Shown here in pieces: positions 25,020-33,910 of a stretch of DNA of 58,639 bases (within the stretch, counting starts at the first letter, position 1; every line of letters starts with the position of its first letter). This DNA comes from Bradyrhizobium sp. S69 (GTDB lineage Bacteria > Pseudomonadota > Alphaproteobacteria > Rhizobiales > Xanthobacteraceae), in assembly GCF_009766005.1 (NCBI RefSeq), contig NZ_LMUK01000023.1, positions 54,528 to 113,166 on the forward strand. The letters run 5' to 3'. Below the pieces are notes generated by a model, which saw nothing but the letters and a program-made list of their open reading frames with translations, was not told where the DNA came from and ran no database searches. A program made the translations under genes and the position numbers.

Positions 25020-25946
25020 CTAGTTCGCGCCTTCGCTGTCGTCGAGCACCTTGAAGGCATCCTCGAGCTGCGGCGAGATCGCCACGTCGAGCTTCTCGCC
25101 GGTCGGCAGCCGGGTGAGGAACCACTTGTTATAGAGCGGAATCAGATCGTGATTGGTTCCGAGCTTGCGGAACGCCCGCTCCACCACCGCGGTGAATTGC
25201 GGCTCGCCCTTGCGGTACATGATGCCGTAGGGATCGTAGGACAGATAATCGCCGGTGACCTTGAACTTGTCCTGCGATTTGTGCCGCGCGATCAGGCCAT
25301 AGAGCAGGATGTCGTCGGTCGCGAACGCATCCGCCTTGCCGTCCACCAGCATCTGGTAGGATTGCTCGTGATCCGGCGACACCACGATATTGAGCGCCAA
25401 ATTGAACTTCTTGTCGATGGCGTGCATGGCCTGCTCGTTGGTGGTGCCTTTGGTCACCACCACGATCTTGCCCTGCAAATCCTTTGGCGCGGAAATCGTC
25501 GAGGCCTTCGGCACCATCAGCTTGGTGCCGGCGACGAACATCAAGGGCGCGAACGCCACCTGCTTGGAGCGTTCCGCATTGGCCGTGGTCGATCCGCATT
25601 CGAGATCGATCTTGCCTTGCACCACCGCCGGAATGCGGTCATCCGACGTCACCTTGACGTAGTCGATCTTCAGGTTGGAATCGTCGACCTCGGCGCCGAT
25701 CTCATCGACGATCGCCTCGCATAATTCGAGGCTGTAGCCGATCGGCCGGCCCGACGGGTCGATGAACGAAAACGGCGGCGAACTCTCGCGGTAGCCGAGA
25801 TGCACGACATGCGTGCTCTTGATAGTGGCAAGCGTCGGGCTCAGCCCCTCACCGCCACCGGTCTGGGCCGCCGCGGCCGTCGTCAGCAGCAATCCTGCCA
25901 ACAACAAGCCGGCGGCCCGGATCGGTCTCCCCCTTATCTGGCGCAT
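25020..25946 (-). CDS. Amino-acid-type substrate-binding protein (SBP family 3), second gene after a DctA-family symporter
   Basis: A 308-residue periplasmic protein with a signal peptide (MRQIRGRPIRAAGLLLAGLL, cut after TAAAAQ). Family-3 features are HLGYRESSPPFSFID, SLELCEAIVDEI, LECGSTTANAERSKQ and FATDDILLYGLI, as in glutamate/aspartate-binding GltI. No ABC permease or ATPase gene is adjacent. Instead the gene lies 12 bp downstream of the dctA-like gene, with GAGGGG before its ATG. It may serve the symporter, a distant ABC system or a receptor; which one cannot be read here. Confidence 0.9.
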   Translation of the reverse strand: MRQIRGRPIRAAGLLLAGLLLTTAAAAQTGGGEGLSPTLATIKSTHVVHLGYRESSPPFSFIDPSGRPIGYSLELCEAIVDEIGAEVDDSNLKIDYVKVTSDDRIPAVVQGKIDLECGSTTANAERSKQVAFAPLMFVAGTKLMVPKASTISAPKDLQGKIVVVTKGTTNEQAMHAIDKKFNLALNIVVSPDHEQSYQMLVDGKADAFATDDILLYGLIARHKSQDKFKVTGDYLSYDPYGIMYRKGEPQFTAVVERAFRKLGTNHDLIPLYNKWFLTRLPTGEKLDVAISPQLEDAFKVLDDSEGAN

Positions 25947-25958
25947 GCATCGTTCCCC

Positions 25959-27254
25959 TCAATGGCCGGCCATCGCGGGAACTTCGCCGGGGATCAAGTC
26001 CGACGGTACGGCATCGTCGGGGCCGAGCGCATGCACGGGCGCAAGCTCACCCTCCCACTTTGCCACCACCGAGGTCGCCAGCGAGTTGCCGATCACGTTG
26101 GTGGCGCTGCGTCCCATGTCAAGGAACGTATCGATACCCATGATCATCAACAGGCCGGCCTCGGGAATGCCGAACTGGCCAAGCGTCGAGGCGATCACCA
26201 CCAGCGACGCACGGGGAACGCCGGCGACGCCTTTCGAGGTGATCATCAAGGTCGCCAGCATCGCGAACTGGGTGCCGAGCGACATTTCGATGTGATAGGT
26301 CTGCGCGATGAAGATACTGGCAAAGGTACAGTACATCATCGTGCCGTCGAGATTGAACGAATAACCGAGCGGCAGCACGAAGGCCGATATCCGCGACGAG
26401 GCGCCGAACTTGTTGAGGCCCTCCAGCGTCTTCGGATAGGCGGCTTCCGAACTCGCGGTGGAGAACGCGATCATCAGCGGTTCGCGGATCAGCCGCAGTA
26501 AATAGGCGTATCGCGGCCCGATCACGATGAAGCCGACGATGACCAGGATGCCCCACAGCAGCATCAGCGAGAAGTAGAAGCCGCCCATGAAGACGACGAG
26601 CTTCCACAATACCAACAGCCCGTTCTTGGCGACCGTCGCCGTGATCGCCGCCCACACCGCGATCGGCGCGAACAGCATCACATAGCCCGTCACCTTCAGC
26701 ATGACATGGCCGAGATCATCGATCAGTGAAAGCAACTGCTTTGAGCGCTCCGGCAGCGCGCCCAGCGCCACCGAGAAGAACACCGCGAACACCACGATTT
26801 GCAGGATTTCGTTCTGCGCCATCGCGTCCGCGATCGATGTCGGGATCAGATGGGTCAGAAATTTTTCGATCGAGAAGGCCGATGTCGGCAGGCCGGTCGA
26901 GGCCGCCTTGTCCGGCAAGGTGCCGGGGAAATTGGCGCCGGGTTGCAGCAGGTTGACCATCACCAGGCCCAGCAGCAGCGACACGAACGAGGCGCTGACG
27001 AACCAGCCCATGGTTTTCGCGAAGATACGACCGAGACGCGCGCCGCCGCCCATATGGGCGATGCCGCCGACCAAGGTCGCGAACACCAGCGGCGCGATGA
27101 TCATCTTGATCAGACGCAGGAACAGCATCGCGATCAGGTTTACGTCGGCGGCGATGTCTCCCCTGGTATCGGGAAGATAATTGAAGATCAGCGCGCCCAT
27201 CACGATGCCCAGCACCATCGCGATCAGAATATATTGCGTAAACCTGTTGGACAT
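25959..27254 (-). CDS. Dicarboxylate/amino acid:cation symporter (DAACS, DctA/GltP-like)
   Basis: A 431-residue inner-membrane symporter of the glutamate-transporter fold. The characteristic stretches are SSEAAYPKTLEGL in the HP1 region, LPLGYSFNLDGTMMYCTFA (TM7 NMDGT-like motif), SKGVAGVPRASLVV (HP2) and GIDTFLDMGRSATNVIGN (TM8 with the substrate-binding Asp, Arg and Asn). The Arg in MGRSATNVIGN is typical of dicarboxylate or acidic amino acid carriers. It couples H+ or Na+ influx to uptake of C4-dicarboxylates or glutamate/aspartate. First gene of a two-gene operon with a family-3 binding protein. Confidence 0.93.
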   Translation of the reverse strand: MSNRFTQYILIAMVLGIVMGALIFNYLPDTRGDIAADVNLIAMLFLRLIKMIIAPLVFATLVGGIAHMGGGARLGRIFAKTMGWFVSASFVSLLLGLVMVNLLQPGANFPGTLPDKAASTGLPTSAFSIEKFLTHLIPTSIADAMAQNEILQIVVFAVFFSVALGALPERSKQLLSLIDDLGHVMLKVTGYVMLFAPIAVWAAITATVAKNGLLVLWKLVVFMGGFYFSLMLLWGILVIVGFIVIGPRYAYLLRLIREPLMIAFSTASSEAAYPKTLEGLNKFGASSRISAFVLPLGYSFNLDGTMMYCTFASIFIAQTYHIEMSLGTQFAMLATLMITSKGVAGVPRASLVVIASTLGQFGIPEAGLLMIMGIDTFLDMGRSATNVIGNSLATSVVAKWEGELAPVHALGPDDAVPSDLIPGEVPAMAGH

Positions 27255-27496
27255 TCTCTTACCCCCGTAAGTTCCAAGCAGCGATGAGTTTGGCAGATTT
27301 TACTTTCGACGCAACCGGCTTCGTCAACGCGTCAGGCGGCGGCGCGGCGTGCTGGCATGCCAGCACAACCGAAATGTTCCCGTTGTGGATCGAGCCGCCA
27401 CGGATTAGCGTCATGCGCAGCGCACAATGTGGGCAGGTTGGGCGTCTTGTGTGCGCCTTCTGCATCAAAGAACGACATCTCTGGGAGGGGAACGCC

Positions 27497-28498
27497 ATGA
27501 ACGCCACCGTCAATCGTCAGGTTTTGCTGGTCGAAAAGCCCACAGGAAAGCTCGGCCCCGAGCACTTCAAGCTGGCCAACGCAGCGATGCCTGAACCCAA
27601 AGACGGCGAGGCGTTGCTGCGGGTGCGTTATATTTCGCTCGACGCCGCCAACCGGGCCTGGATGCATGGCGCGACCTACCGCGCTGCGGTCGAGCCTAAC
27701 ACCGTGATGGCCGGCGGCGGCATCGCCGAAGTCGTCGTATCGAAAGCGCCGGGTCTCGCGCCGGGCGATCTCGTGTTCGGCGACACCGGCTGGCAGGACT
27801 ACGCGGCCGTTCCCGCCAAGCACCTGACCAAGATGCCGAAGGTCGAGCCGTTGACGCATCTGCTCAGCGTCTATGGCATCGCAGGGCTCACCGCCTATTT
27901 CGGGCTGCTCGACGTCGGCAAGCCCAAGGCCGGCGAGACCGTCGTGGTCTCGGCGGCGGCGGGATCCGTCGGATCGATCGTCGGCCAGATCGCCAAGATC
28001 AAGGGCTGCCATGTGATCGGCATCGCCGGCGGCAAGGATAAATGCGACTGGCTGACGTCGAAGCTCGGCTTCGACGCCGCGGTCGACTACAAGGATGGCG
28101 CGGTGTTCAAGGCGCTGCGGGCCGCCGCTCCGAAGGGCATCGACGTTTATTTCGACAATGTCGGCGGCGACATTCTCGAGGCTTGCCTGGCGTTGATGAA
28201 CAATCGCGGCCGCATCGCCTGTTGCGGCGCGATCTCGCAATATGATGGTGTGCCGTCGGCCACCGGCCCGCGCGGCGTCCCCGGCCTGATCGTGGTGAAA
28301 CGCCTGATCATGCAGGGCTTCATCGTGATGGACTACATGGAGCAGCGCGGCGAAGCCCTGTCCGACCTACAATCATGGGTCGCCTCCGGCAAACTGAAAG
28401 TCCAGGAGGACGTCATCGACGGCCTCGAGAACACGCCGAAGGCGCTGATCGGATTGCTGGCGGGTGAGAACCGCGGCAAGCGGATGATCAAAGTGTGA
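27497..28498 (+). CDS. NADP-dependent MDR-family oxidoreductase (alkenal/one reductase-like)
   Basis: A 333-residue zinc-free medium-chain reductase. It has the N-terminal GroES-like domain (RYISLDAANRAWM) and the nucleotide motif VVVSAAAGSVGSIVGQIAKI with the AAxGxxG pattern, and lacks the zinc ligands of alcohol dehydrogenase. IDVYFDNVGGDILEACLALM and the C-terminal IVMDYMEQR region match prostaglandin/leukotriene-reductase and curcumin-reductase-like enzymes. They reduce alpha,beta-unsaturated carbonyls with NADPH. GGGAGGGG precedes the ATG at 27497, which overrides longer frames. Confidence 0.91.
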   Translation: MNATVNRQVLLVEKPTGKLGPEHFKLANAAMPEPKDGEALLRVRYISLDAANRAWMHGATYRAAVEPNTVMAGGGIAEVVVSKAPGLAPGDLVFGDTGWQDYAAVPAKHLTKMPKVEPLTHLLSVYGIAGLTAYFGLLDVGKPKAGETVVVSAAAGSVGSIVGQIAKIKGCHVIGIAGGKDKCDWLTSKLGFDAAVDYKDGAVFKALRAAAPKGIDVYFDNVGGDILEACLALMNNRGRIACCGAISQYDGVPSATGPRGVPGLIVVKRLIMQGFIVMDYMEQRGEALSDLQSWVASGKLKVQEDVIDGLENTPKALIGLLAGENRGKRMIKV

Positions 28499-28685
28499 CA
28501 CTCGCCGTCCGCCGACGATAACAAATTGCTTGCGGCGGAAACGGAAACGGAAAAAGATACGGGCGAGCAAATTTTAGCTCGGCCGGCTATTTTAAATATC
28601 ATTTTGGTTGAAGCGGCGGCTCGCAGCCAAGCCGCTCACAGCACCGGACAGCGCAAGGGCGCGGCCGGGACAAGGATTTGTTCAG

Positions 28686-29609
28686 ATGGTGAGGGTGTCA
28701 GCACACGCCACAGCGCTTTGGGCAATCGTGGCAGTTACGGCATTGGCAACGGCTTTCCCGGCGTTTTCGCAAGCGCCGACCGATGCGCAGCGCAGCGCGA
28801 TCCGCTCCGCATGCCGCTCGGACTATATCGCGCATTGCTCCAGCGTCCCACCGGGCGGCATGGCGTCATTGCAATGCCTGCAAAAGAACATGTCGAGCCT
28901 TTCTTCGAGCTGCAAGGCCGCGGTCAACGCGATAGAAGCGCCGGCCGAACCCAAAGCTGACGCCAAACCTCCTGAAAACAAGCCTCCTGAAAACAAGCCT
29001 CCTGAAAACAAGCCTCCTGAAACCAAGTCTGAAGCCAAACCCGAGACGAAGTCCGAATCCAAACCGGAAGCCGTGCCCGCGGAGAAGCCGGCCGCCGCGA
29101 CCGCACCAGCACCTAAGGCGGCGACGAGCACCACGGGCAAAAAGCCGAGCAGTGCCCAGGCGGCCGCGATCCGCAGCGCCTGCCGTTCCGACTACATGGC
29201 ACATTGCGCCAGTGTGCCGACCGGAGGCGCCGCGGCACTGAACTGCCTGAAGCAGAACAAATCAAAACTCTCGGCGAACTGCCAGCAAGCCGTCAATGCG
29301 GCCGGCGGCGGTGCTGCATCCGGTGCAGCGGCCGCGCCCGCAGAAGGCGGTGCGCCCGCGCAAGGTGGTGCTGCCGCCGATACGGCGACCGCGGCTCCGG
29401 ACGCCGCGCCCGTGGCCGCGCCGCTGGTGTTGCGGCCGATGCGGCCGCGCGAGATTCTATTCGTGTTGCGCTCGGCCTGCGGCGGAGACGTGCGCGCGCT
29501 ATGCGCCGACGTGCCGCCCGGCGGCGGTCGCATCGTGCAATGCCTGGCGGCGCAGGCGGCACAGCTTTCGCCGGCATGCCACGACGTATTGGGCTCGTTC
29601 GCGCAATAA
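28686..29609 (+). CDS. Secreted protein with three cysteine-rich (GLG1-type) modules
   Basis: A 307-residue exported protein (signal peptide ending AFPAFSQA). Three modules at about 37-83, 161-205 and 260-303 each have four cysteines with identical spacing C-x7-C-x12-C-x11-C (C43/51/64/76, C166/174/187/199, C265/273/286/298). This matches the cysteine-rich repeat of Golgi apparatus protein 1 (Cys_rich_FGFR family), which also occurs in Alphaproteobacteria. The linkers are Pro/Lys/Glu-rich with four 5-residue repeats (PPENK, 28968-29027) and an Ala/Gly-rich stretch. Presumably disulfide-bonded in the periplasm or cell surface; function unknown. The ATG at 28686 gives a good signal peptide. Confidence 0.85.
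   Translation: MVRVSAHATALWAIVAVTALATAFPAFSQAPTDAQRSAIRSACRSDYIAHCSSVPPGGMASLQCLQKNMSSLSSSCKAAVNAIEAPAEPKADAKPPENKPPENKPPENKPPETKSEAKPETKSESKPEAVPAEKPAAATAPAPKAATSTTGKKPSSAQAAAIRSACRSDYMAHCASVPTGGAAALNCLKQNKSKLSANCQQAVNAAGGGAASGAAAAPAEGGAPAQGGAAADTATAAPDAAPVAAPLVLRPMRPREILFVLRSACGGDVRALCADVPPGGGRIVQCLAAQAAQLSPACHDVLGSFAQ
28968..29027. repeat. 15-bp tandem repeat, four copies, in coding sequence
   Basis: CCTCCTGAAAACAAG occurs three times in perfect tandem (28968, 28983, 28998), followed by CCTCCTGAAACCAAG at 29013. In frame it encodes PPENK x3 then PPETK, a flexible linker between cysteine-rich modules 1 and 2. Copy number could vary by slippage without shifting the frame. Confidence 0.95.
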
Positions 29610-29724
29610 ATCTCAGCGCTGCTGCGAACACCGGTGCTGCGCCGCAGCGCATGAACTCGGCCGGGTCCGGAAGATATTTCCTCTGGCGCCGCCGGCCGGC
29701 GGCGGTTAGGGTGGCCCTAAATAA

Positions 29725-29737
29725 ACAGTATACTGTC
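29725..29737. promoter_or_regulatory. Candidate MarR operator upstream of the hydroxylase gene
   Basis: ACAGTATACTGT (29725-29736) is a perfect 12-bp palindrome 22-33 bp before the GTG start at 29758. CAGTATACTGTC-GAT matches CAGTATGCTGTC-AAT at 33911-33922 in the divergent isomerase/dioxygenase promoter except for the centre and one flank base. This is the likely common target of the clustered MarR regulator. Confidence 0.6.
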
Positions 29738-29757
29738 GATCTGGGAGGACAGCAGCC

Positions 29758-30897
29758 GTGCGTATCGCCGTCATCGGCGGAGGACCGGGAGGCCTCTATT
29801 TCGCTTATCTTTGGAAAAAGCGGCATCCCGACGCCGTCCTCGACCTGTTCGAACAAAACCCCGCCGGCGCCACCTGGGGCTTTGGCGTGGTGTTTTCGGA
29901 CCAGGCGCTGGAATTCCTGCGCGCCGACGATGCCGAGACGGTCGATGCGATCACGCCACGGATGGAGAGCTGGGAGAACATCACGCTCTATCTCCGTGGC
30001 GAAGCGGTCGCGCTCGATGGCGTCGGCTTCTCCTCGATCGGCCGGCTCGAATTATTGACCATCCTGCAGCAGCGGGCATCCGCCGTCGGTGTCACCCCGC
30101 GCTACGACACGCTGGTCCAATCCGTCGACGACCTGAAAGGCTATGATCTGATCGTCGCGGCCGACGGCTTGAATTCACTGGTACGCCGCGGCTTCGAGGG
30201 CGATTTCGGCACGTCGCTGTCCTATTCCTCCAACAAGTTCGCCTGGTACGGTGTATCGAAGCGCTTCGAGACGCTGTCGCAGACCTTCGTCAAGACCGAG
30301 CGCGGCGCGTTCAACGCGCATCACTACCGCTATTCATCCTCGATGAGCACATTTCTGGTCGAGTGCGACCGCGCCACCTGGGAGGCTTACGGCTTCGCCT
30401 ACAAGGACGTCGATCAATCCAAAGCCGTTTGCGAGGAGGTGTTCGCGGACACGCTCGGCGGCCGCCCGCTGCTCTCCAACAAATCGGTGTGGCGCAATTT
30501 CCCCTGGATATGGAACGAACATTGGTCGTTCAAGAATATGGTGCTGATCGGCGACGCGCTGCATTCGGCGCATTTTTCGATCGGCTCCGGCACGCGGCTT
30601 GCGATCGAGGACGCCATCGCCTTGGTCAAGGCGCTGGAGACCGAAGCCCATGTGACGACCGCGCTCGCCCGCTATGAGGCCGAGCGCAAGCCGATCGTGA
30701 AGAAGCTGGTGACCGCGGCGCGCACCAGCGCCGACTGGTACGCCAAATTCCCCGAGCACATGAAGCTCGATCCGGTGGATTTTGCCTACAGCTACATCAC
30801 CCGCTCCGGACGGATCGACGATTCGCGGCTGCGCGCGATGTCGCCGGGCTTCATGGCGCGCTATGAGGCGTCGAAAAAGGATGCCGGCCAACCATGA
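29758..30897 (+). CDS. FAD-dependent acyl-CoA hydroxylase (salicylyl-CoA 5-hydroxylase-like)
   Basis: A 379-residue single-component flavoprotein. The N-terminal GxGxxG dinucleotide fold is MRIAVIGGGPGGLYFAYLWK, and the second FAD motif is VLIGDALHSAHFSIGSG. The whole protein corresponds to the FAD half of 2-aminobenzoyl-CoA monooxygenase/reductase and to salicylyl-CoA 5-hydroxylase (SdgC). It should hydroxylate an aryl-CoA using O2 and NAD(P)H. The GTG start at 29758 has GGGAGG nine bases upstream. Its stop overlaps the CoA ligase start (ATGA), so ligase and hydroxylase are made together. The gentisate dioxygenase 3 kb on supports salicylate as substrate. Confidence 0.85.
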   Translation: MRIAVIGGGPGGLYFAYLWKKRHPDAVLDLFEQNPAGATWGFGVVFSDQALEFLRADDAETVDAITPRMESWENITLYLRGEAVALDGVGFSSIGRLELLTILQQRASAVGVTPRYDTLVQSVDDLKGYDLIVAADGLNSLVRRGFEGDFGTSLSYSSNKFAWYGVSKRFETLSQTFVKTERGAFNAHHYRYSSSMSTFLVECDRATWEAYGFAYKDVDQSKAVCEEVFADTLGGRPLLSNKSVWRNFPWIWNEHWSFKNMVLIGDALHSAHFSIGSGTRLAIEDAIALVKALETEAHVTTALARYEAERKPIVKKLVTAARTSADWYAKFPEHMKLDPVDFAYSYITRSGRIDDSRLRAMSPGFMARYEASKKDAGQP

Positions 30898-32507
30898 CGA
30901 ACGAGATCATCGATCAGGTACCGTCGAACTGCCCGGGCGCGCGCGAGATCGGCTTTGTCATTCCGCAAACCTACAATGCCAGCCGGATCCTGTTCGACAA
31001 CCTAGGCCAGGGCCGCGGCGAGCGGCTGGCGCTGATCGGTCCCGGTGGCACGCGCAGCTATGCCGAGCTCTGCGCCGACGCCTGCCGATGGGGGCACGCC
31101 TTTCGATCGCGGGGTCTTGCGCGGGGCGATCGCATCCTGATGTTCCTCGACGACACGCCGGCCTATCCGGCGGCCTTTTTCGGCGCGGTGCGCGCCGGTT
31201 TTGTCCCCTTGTTGATCAACACTCTGACGCCGCCGGACCTCCTGCAATTCTATCTGTCGGACTCCGATGCGTCCGTCGCCGTCGTCGATTCCGGCTTTTG
31301 CGCCCGCTTCGACGCAATAGCGTGCAAGGATACCAAACTGCGCACGCTGGTCGTCGTCAACGGCCCGGTCGCCGATCACGCCGCGCCCAACGCCATTGCC
31401 GCCGAGAACTGGCTCGCCGATTTTGCCGCCGATCTCGCCGAGGCCGACACCGACCGCGACGAGATGGCGTTCTGGATGTACTCATCCGGCTCGACCGGGC
31501 GACCCAAGGGCATCGTCCATCTGCAGCACGACATGGCCTATAGCGAACAGGCTTTCGCGCGCCACGTGCTCCAGCTTGGGCCCGACGACATCTGCTTTTC
31601 GGTGCCGAAAATCTTCTTCGCCTATGGCTTCGGCAATTCGATCACCTTTTCATTTTCGGTCGGCGCCGCGACCTTGCTGCTGCCCGGCCAGCCCAAGCCA
31701 TCGGCGATCTTCGAGGCGATCGAGCGCTTTCGCCCCACGGCGTTCTTCGGATTGCCGACGCTCTATACCTCGCTGACCAAGGCGGACGGCGCGGCGGATA
31801 CGGATTTCTCGTCGCTGCGCCTCGCGCTTTCCGCCGCCGAAGTGTTGTCCGCCGATGTCTTCAACGGCTGGAAGGCGCTGACTGGTCTCGAAATCGTCGA
31901 AGGGCTGGGATCGACCGAGGCGCTGCACATCTATCTCTCCAACCGGCCTGGCAACAAGAAACTCGGCGCCGCCGGACTGCGCGTGCCCGGCTATGAAATT
32001 TTGCTGAGGGACAGCGACGGTCGCGACGTCGGCGACGACGAGGAAGGCATCCTGTGGGTGCGCGGCGATTCCAACACGCCACTGTACTGGAACCGGCCCG
32101 ATAAATCGGCCGAGACCATCCGCGACGGCGGGTGGATTTACACCGGCGACCGCTTCGTGCGCGACCGCGATGGCTTTCACTTCTTCCGCGGCCGCGCCGA
32201 CGATCTGGTAAAAATTTCCGGCCAATGGGTCTATCCGCTCGAGGTCGAGCTGTGCCTCGCCGAACATCCCGATATCCGCGAATGCGCGGTGTTCGCGGCA
32301 CAACTTCCGGATCGGCGCATGACCTTGAAGGCCGTGGTGGTGATGAACGGCCGGACCTTCGAAGCAACTGAGACCACCAGGCGGCTGCAGGATTACGTCA
32401 AGGCAAAATTGCTCCCTTACAAATATCCGCGCGAGATCGCGTTTCTCGACGAATTACCGAAAACCGGCACCGGCAAGATCGACCGCCAGGCGGTGATGCG
32501 GATTTAG
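30894..32507 (+). CDS. Benzoate-CoA-ligase-family aryl-CoA ligase (candidate salicylate-CoA ligase)
   Basis: A 537-residue adenylate-forming enzyme: P-loop YSSGSTGRPKGIVH, A5 region LEIVEGLGSTEALHIY, A7-A8 WIYTGDRFVRDRDGFHFFRG and the A10 lysine in LPKTGTGKIDR. Its overall layout follows the benzoate-CoA ligase family, distinct from 4-coumarate ligases. It activates an aromatic acid to its CoA thioester for the hydroxylase encoded immediately upstream (4-bp overlap). By analogy with the Streptomyces sdg pathway, salicylate is the first choice and anthranilate or another hydroxybenzoate the alternative. Confidence 0.88.
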   Translation: MTNEIIDQVPSNCPGAREIGFVIPQTYNASRILFDNLGQGRGERLALIGPGGTRSYAELCADACRWGHAFRSRGLARGDRILMFLDDTPAYPAAFFGAVRAGFVPLLINTLTPPDLLQFYLSDSDASVAVVDSGFCARFDAIACKDTKLRTLVVVNGPVADHAAPNAIAAENWLADFAADLAEADTDRDEMAFWMYSSGSTGRPKGIVHLQHDMAYSEQAFARHVLQLGPDDICFSVPKIFFAYGFGNSITFSFSVGAATLLLPGQPKPSAIFEAIERFRPTAFFGLPTLYTSLTKADGAADTDFSSLRLALSAAEVLSADVFNGWKALTGLEIVEGLGSTEALHIYLSNRPGNKKLGAAGLRVPGYEILLRDSDGRDVGDDEEGILWVRGDSNTPLYWNRPDKSAETIRDGGWIYTGDRFVRDRDGFHFFRGRADDLVKISGQWVYPLEVELCLAEHPDIRECAVFAAQLPDRRMTLKAVVVMNGRTFEATETTRRLQDYVKAKLLPYKYPREIAFLDELPKTGTGKIDRQAVMRI

Positions 32508-32527
32508 CGGCGTCGCCACACACTCAC

Positions 32528-32653
32528 CGTCGTCCCGGCCTCCGCGCCGGGACCCATACGTCGTGTCGCCGCGATTAACATCGCGCGTTGCAACATTTGT
32601 CTACAATCACAAACGCCGGGGGTTATGGGTCCCGGCGCAAGGCCGGGACGACG
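32528..32653. repeat. Palindromic element (CGTCGTCCCGG type, family G relative)
   Basis: The ends CGTCGTCCCGGCC and GGCCGGGACGACG are inverted. Inner arms GCCGGGACCCATA and TATGGGTCCCGGC pair around about 75 bases. Same architecture as the elements at 21935 and 58373 with substituted end sequence. It lies between the convergent CoA ligase and MarR genes and can act as terminator for both. Confidence 0.8.
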
Positions 32654-32691
32654 AGAGGTTTTTTTCTACCGCCCGCGAGCCCCTCGACCCA

Positions 32692-33231
32692 TCACCCCGA
32701 TTTCCTGAAATGCTCCAGCGCGTCTTCGGCGCGCAGCGGCACCCGGGAGGCTTCGTTGTTGAGATCGACCAGTTGCGTCATCAGCGCCAGCAGCGTCTTG
32801 CGATCGGCCGGCTTGAGCGGTTGCAGCATCCTGGCCTGGGCACGGTCGACCGACGGCATGATGTCCCGCAGCAGCGCGGCGCCGGCTCTGGTCAGATGCA
32901 GCAGCTTGACCCGCTTGTCCTCGGCCGCCGGCCTGCGCTCGATATAGGCCTTGGTTTCCAGCCGCTCGATCACGCTTCCGAGCGTCGAACGATCGAACGC
33001 GATCACGGCGGAAAGCCGCGTGGCGTCGATGCCGGGATGGTTGCGGATCGCGACCAGGGCTGCATATTGCACCGGCGTCAGGTCGCAGGTTTTGCATTCC
33101 TCGACGAAGATCGCCACCGCGATCTGCTGCATCCGGCGAAACAGATAGCCCGGCGCGGTATAAACCGCATCCATCGTGATCGGCGAATCCTTGGCATGGG
33201 GCGTCTTCGCCGTGGCGGGCTTATTCGGCAT
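32692..33231 (-). CDS. MarR-family transcriptional regulator of the aromatic cluster
   Basis: A 179-residue winged-helix protein. The DNA-binding part is LTPVQYAALVAIRNHPGIDA, then IAFDRSTLGSVIERLETKAY, and the wing is RRPAAEDKRVKLLHLT. MarR proteins commonly control aromatic-acid catabolism and dissociate on binding the acid or its CoA ester. Its start overlaps the isomerase stop by 11 bp, so the isomerase and regulator are one operon. The palindromes near 29731 and 33916 are its probable operators. A short hydrophilic N-terminal extension (about 18 residues) precedes the first helix. Confidence 0.9.
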   Translation of the reverse strand: MPNKPATAKTPHAKDSPITMDAVYTAPGYLFRRMQQIAVAIFVEECKTCDLTPVQYAALVAIRNHPGIDATRLSAVIAFDRSTLGSVIERLETKAYIERRPAAEDKRVKLLHLTRAGAALLRDIMPSVDRAQARMLQPLKPADRKTLLALMTQLVDLNNEASRVPLRAEDALEHFRKSG

Positions 33232-33850
33232 CGGGCTGCCGATCGGGTGCGGCGTCGGCGAACGCCTTGATGTTCCGTGCCGCGGCTTCCGCCTTCAGCA
33301 GGCGCGGAAACGCCGCGAGATCGACGCCGAAGCGCCGGGCATTGGCGAGCTGCGGCACAAGGCAGAGATCGGCAATCGTGGGCAAAGCTCCGAAGCAAAA
33401 TGGACCGGCCTCGCCTGCGATCAGCTTTTCGCATGCGGTGAGGCCCTCGCGGTTGGCCCATGCCGCCCACTCCGTCACCTGGGCCTCGGCCAGGCCAAGC
33501 TGGCGCAGCCGGGCCAGCACTTTCAGATTCTGCACCGGGTGGGTGTCGCAGGCGACCACAAGCGCGAACGCACGGACCTTGGCGCGGCGCAGCGGATCCT
33601 TTGGCAATAGCGGCGGCGCAGGATGGGTTTCATCCAGCCATTCGATGATCGCGAGCGACTGGGTGAGGACCGTGTCGTCGTCTTCCAGCGTCGGCACCAG
33701 CCCTTGCGGATTGATCGCCAGATAGGCCGGCGCGCATTGTTCGCCCTTGCGAAGGTGGTGGGCCAAATGCTCCGCGCTGAGGCCTTTCAGGTTCAGCGCG
33801 ATGCGCACCCGATAGGACGCGCTGCTGCGGAAATAGCCGTGCAGCTTCAT
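33221..33850 (-). CDS. Zeta-class GST: maleylacetoacetate/maleylpyruvate isomerase
   Basis: A 209-residue enzyme. The N-terminus MKLHGYFRSSASYRVRIALN contains the zeta-class signature S-S-x-S-x-R-V-R, followed by NPQGLVPTLEDDDTVLTQS. It isomerises maleylpyruvate (from gentisate) or maleylacetoacetate (from homogentisate) with glutathione. Divergent linkage to gentisate 1,2-dioxygenase argues for maleylpyruvate. The start at 33850 (with GGAGG nearby) is chosen over an upstream ATG. A fumarylpyruvate hydrolase gene is not in the window. Confidence 0.88.
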   Translation of the reverse strand: MKLHGYFRSSASYRVRIALNLKGLSAEHLAHHLRKGEQCAPAYLAINPQGLVPTLEDDDTVLTQSLAIIEWLDETHPAPPLLPKDPLRRAKVRAFALVVACDTHPVQNLKVLARLRQLGLAEAQVTEWAAWANREGLTACEKLIAGEAGPFCFGALPTIADLCLVPQLANARRFGVDLAAFPRLLKAEAAARNIKAFADAAPDRQPDAE

Positions 33851-33910
33851 CGGAACCTCCCTGACGTCTTCTGGTTGTTTTCGTTGCGGCATTGACGCTA
33901 CCTACTTTGT

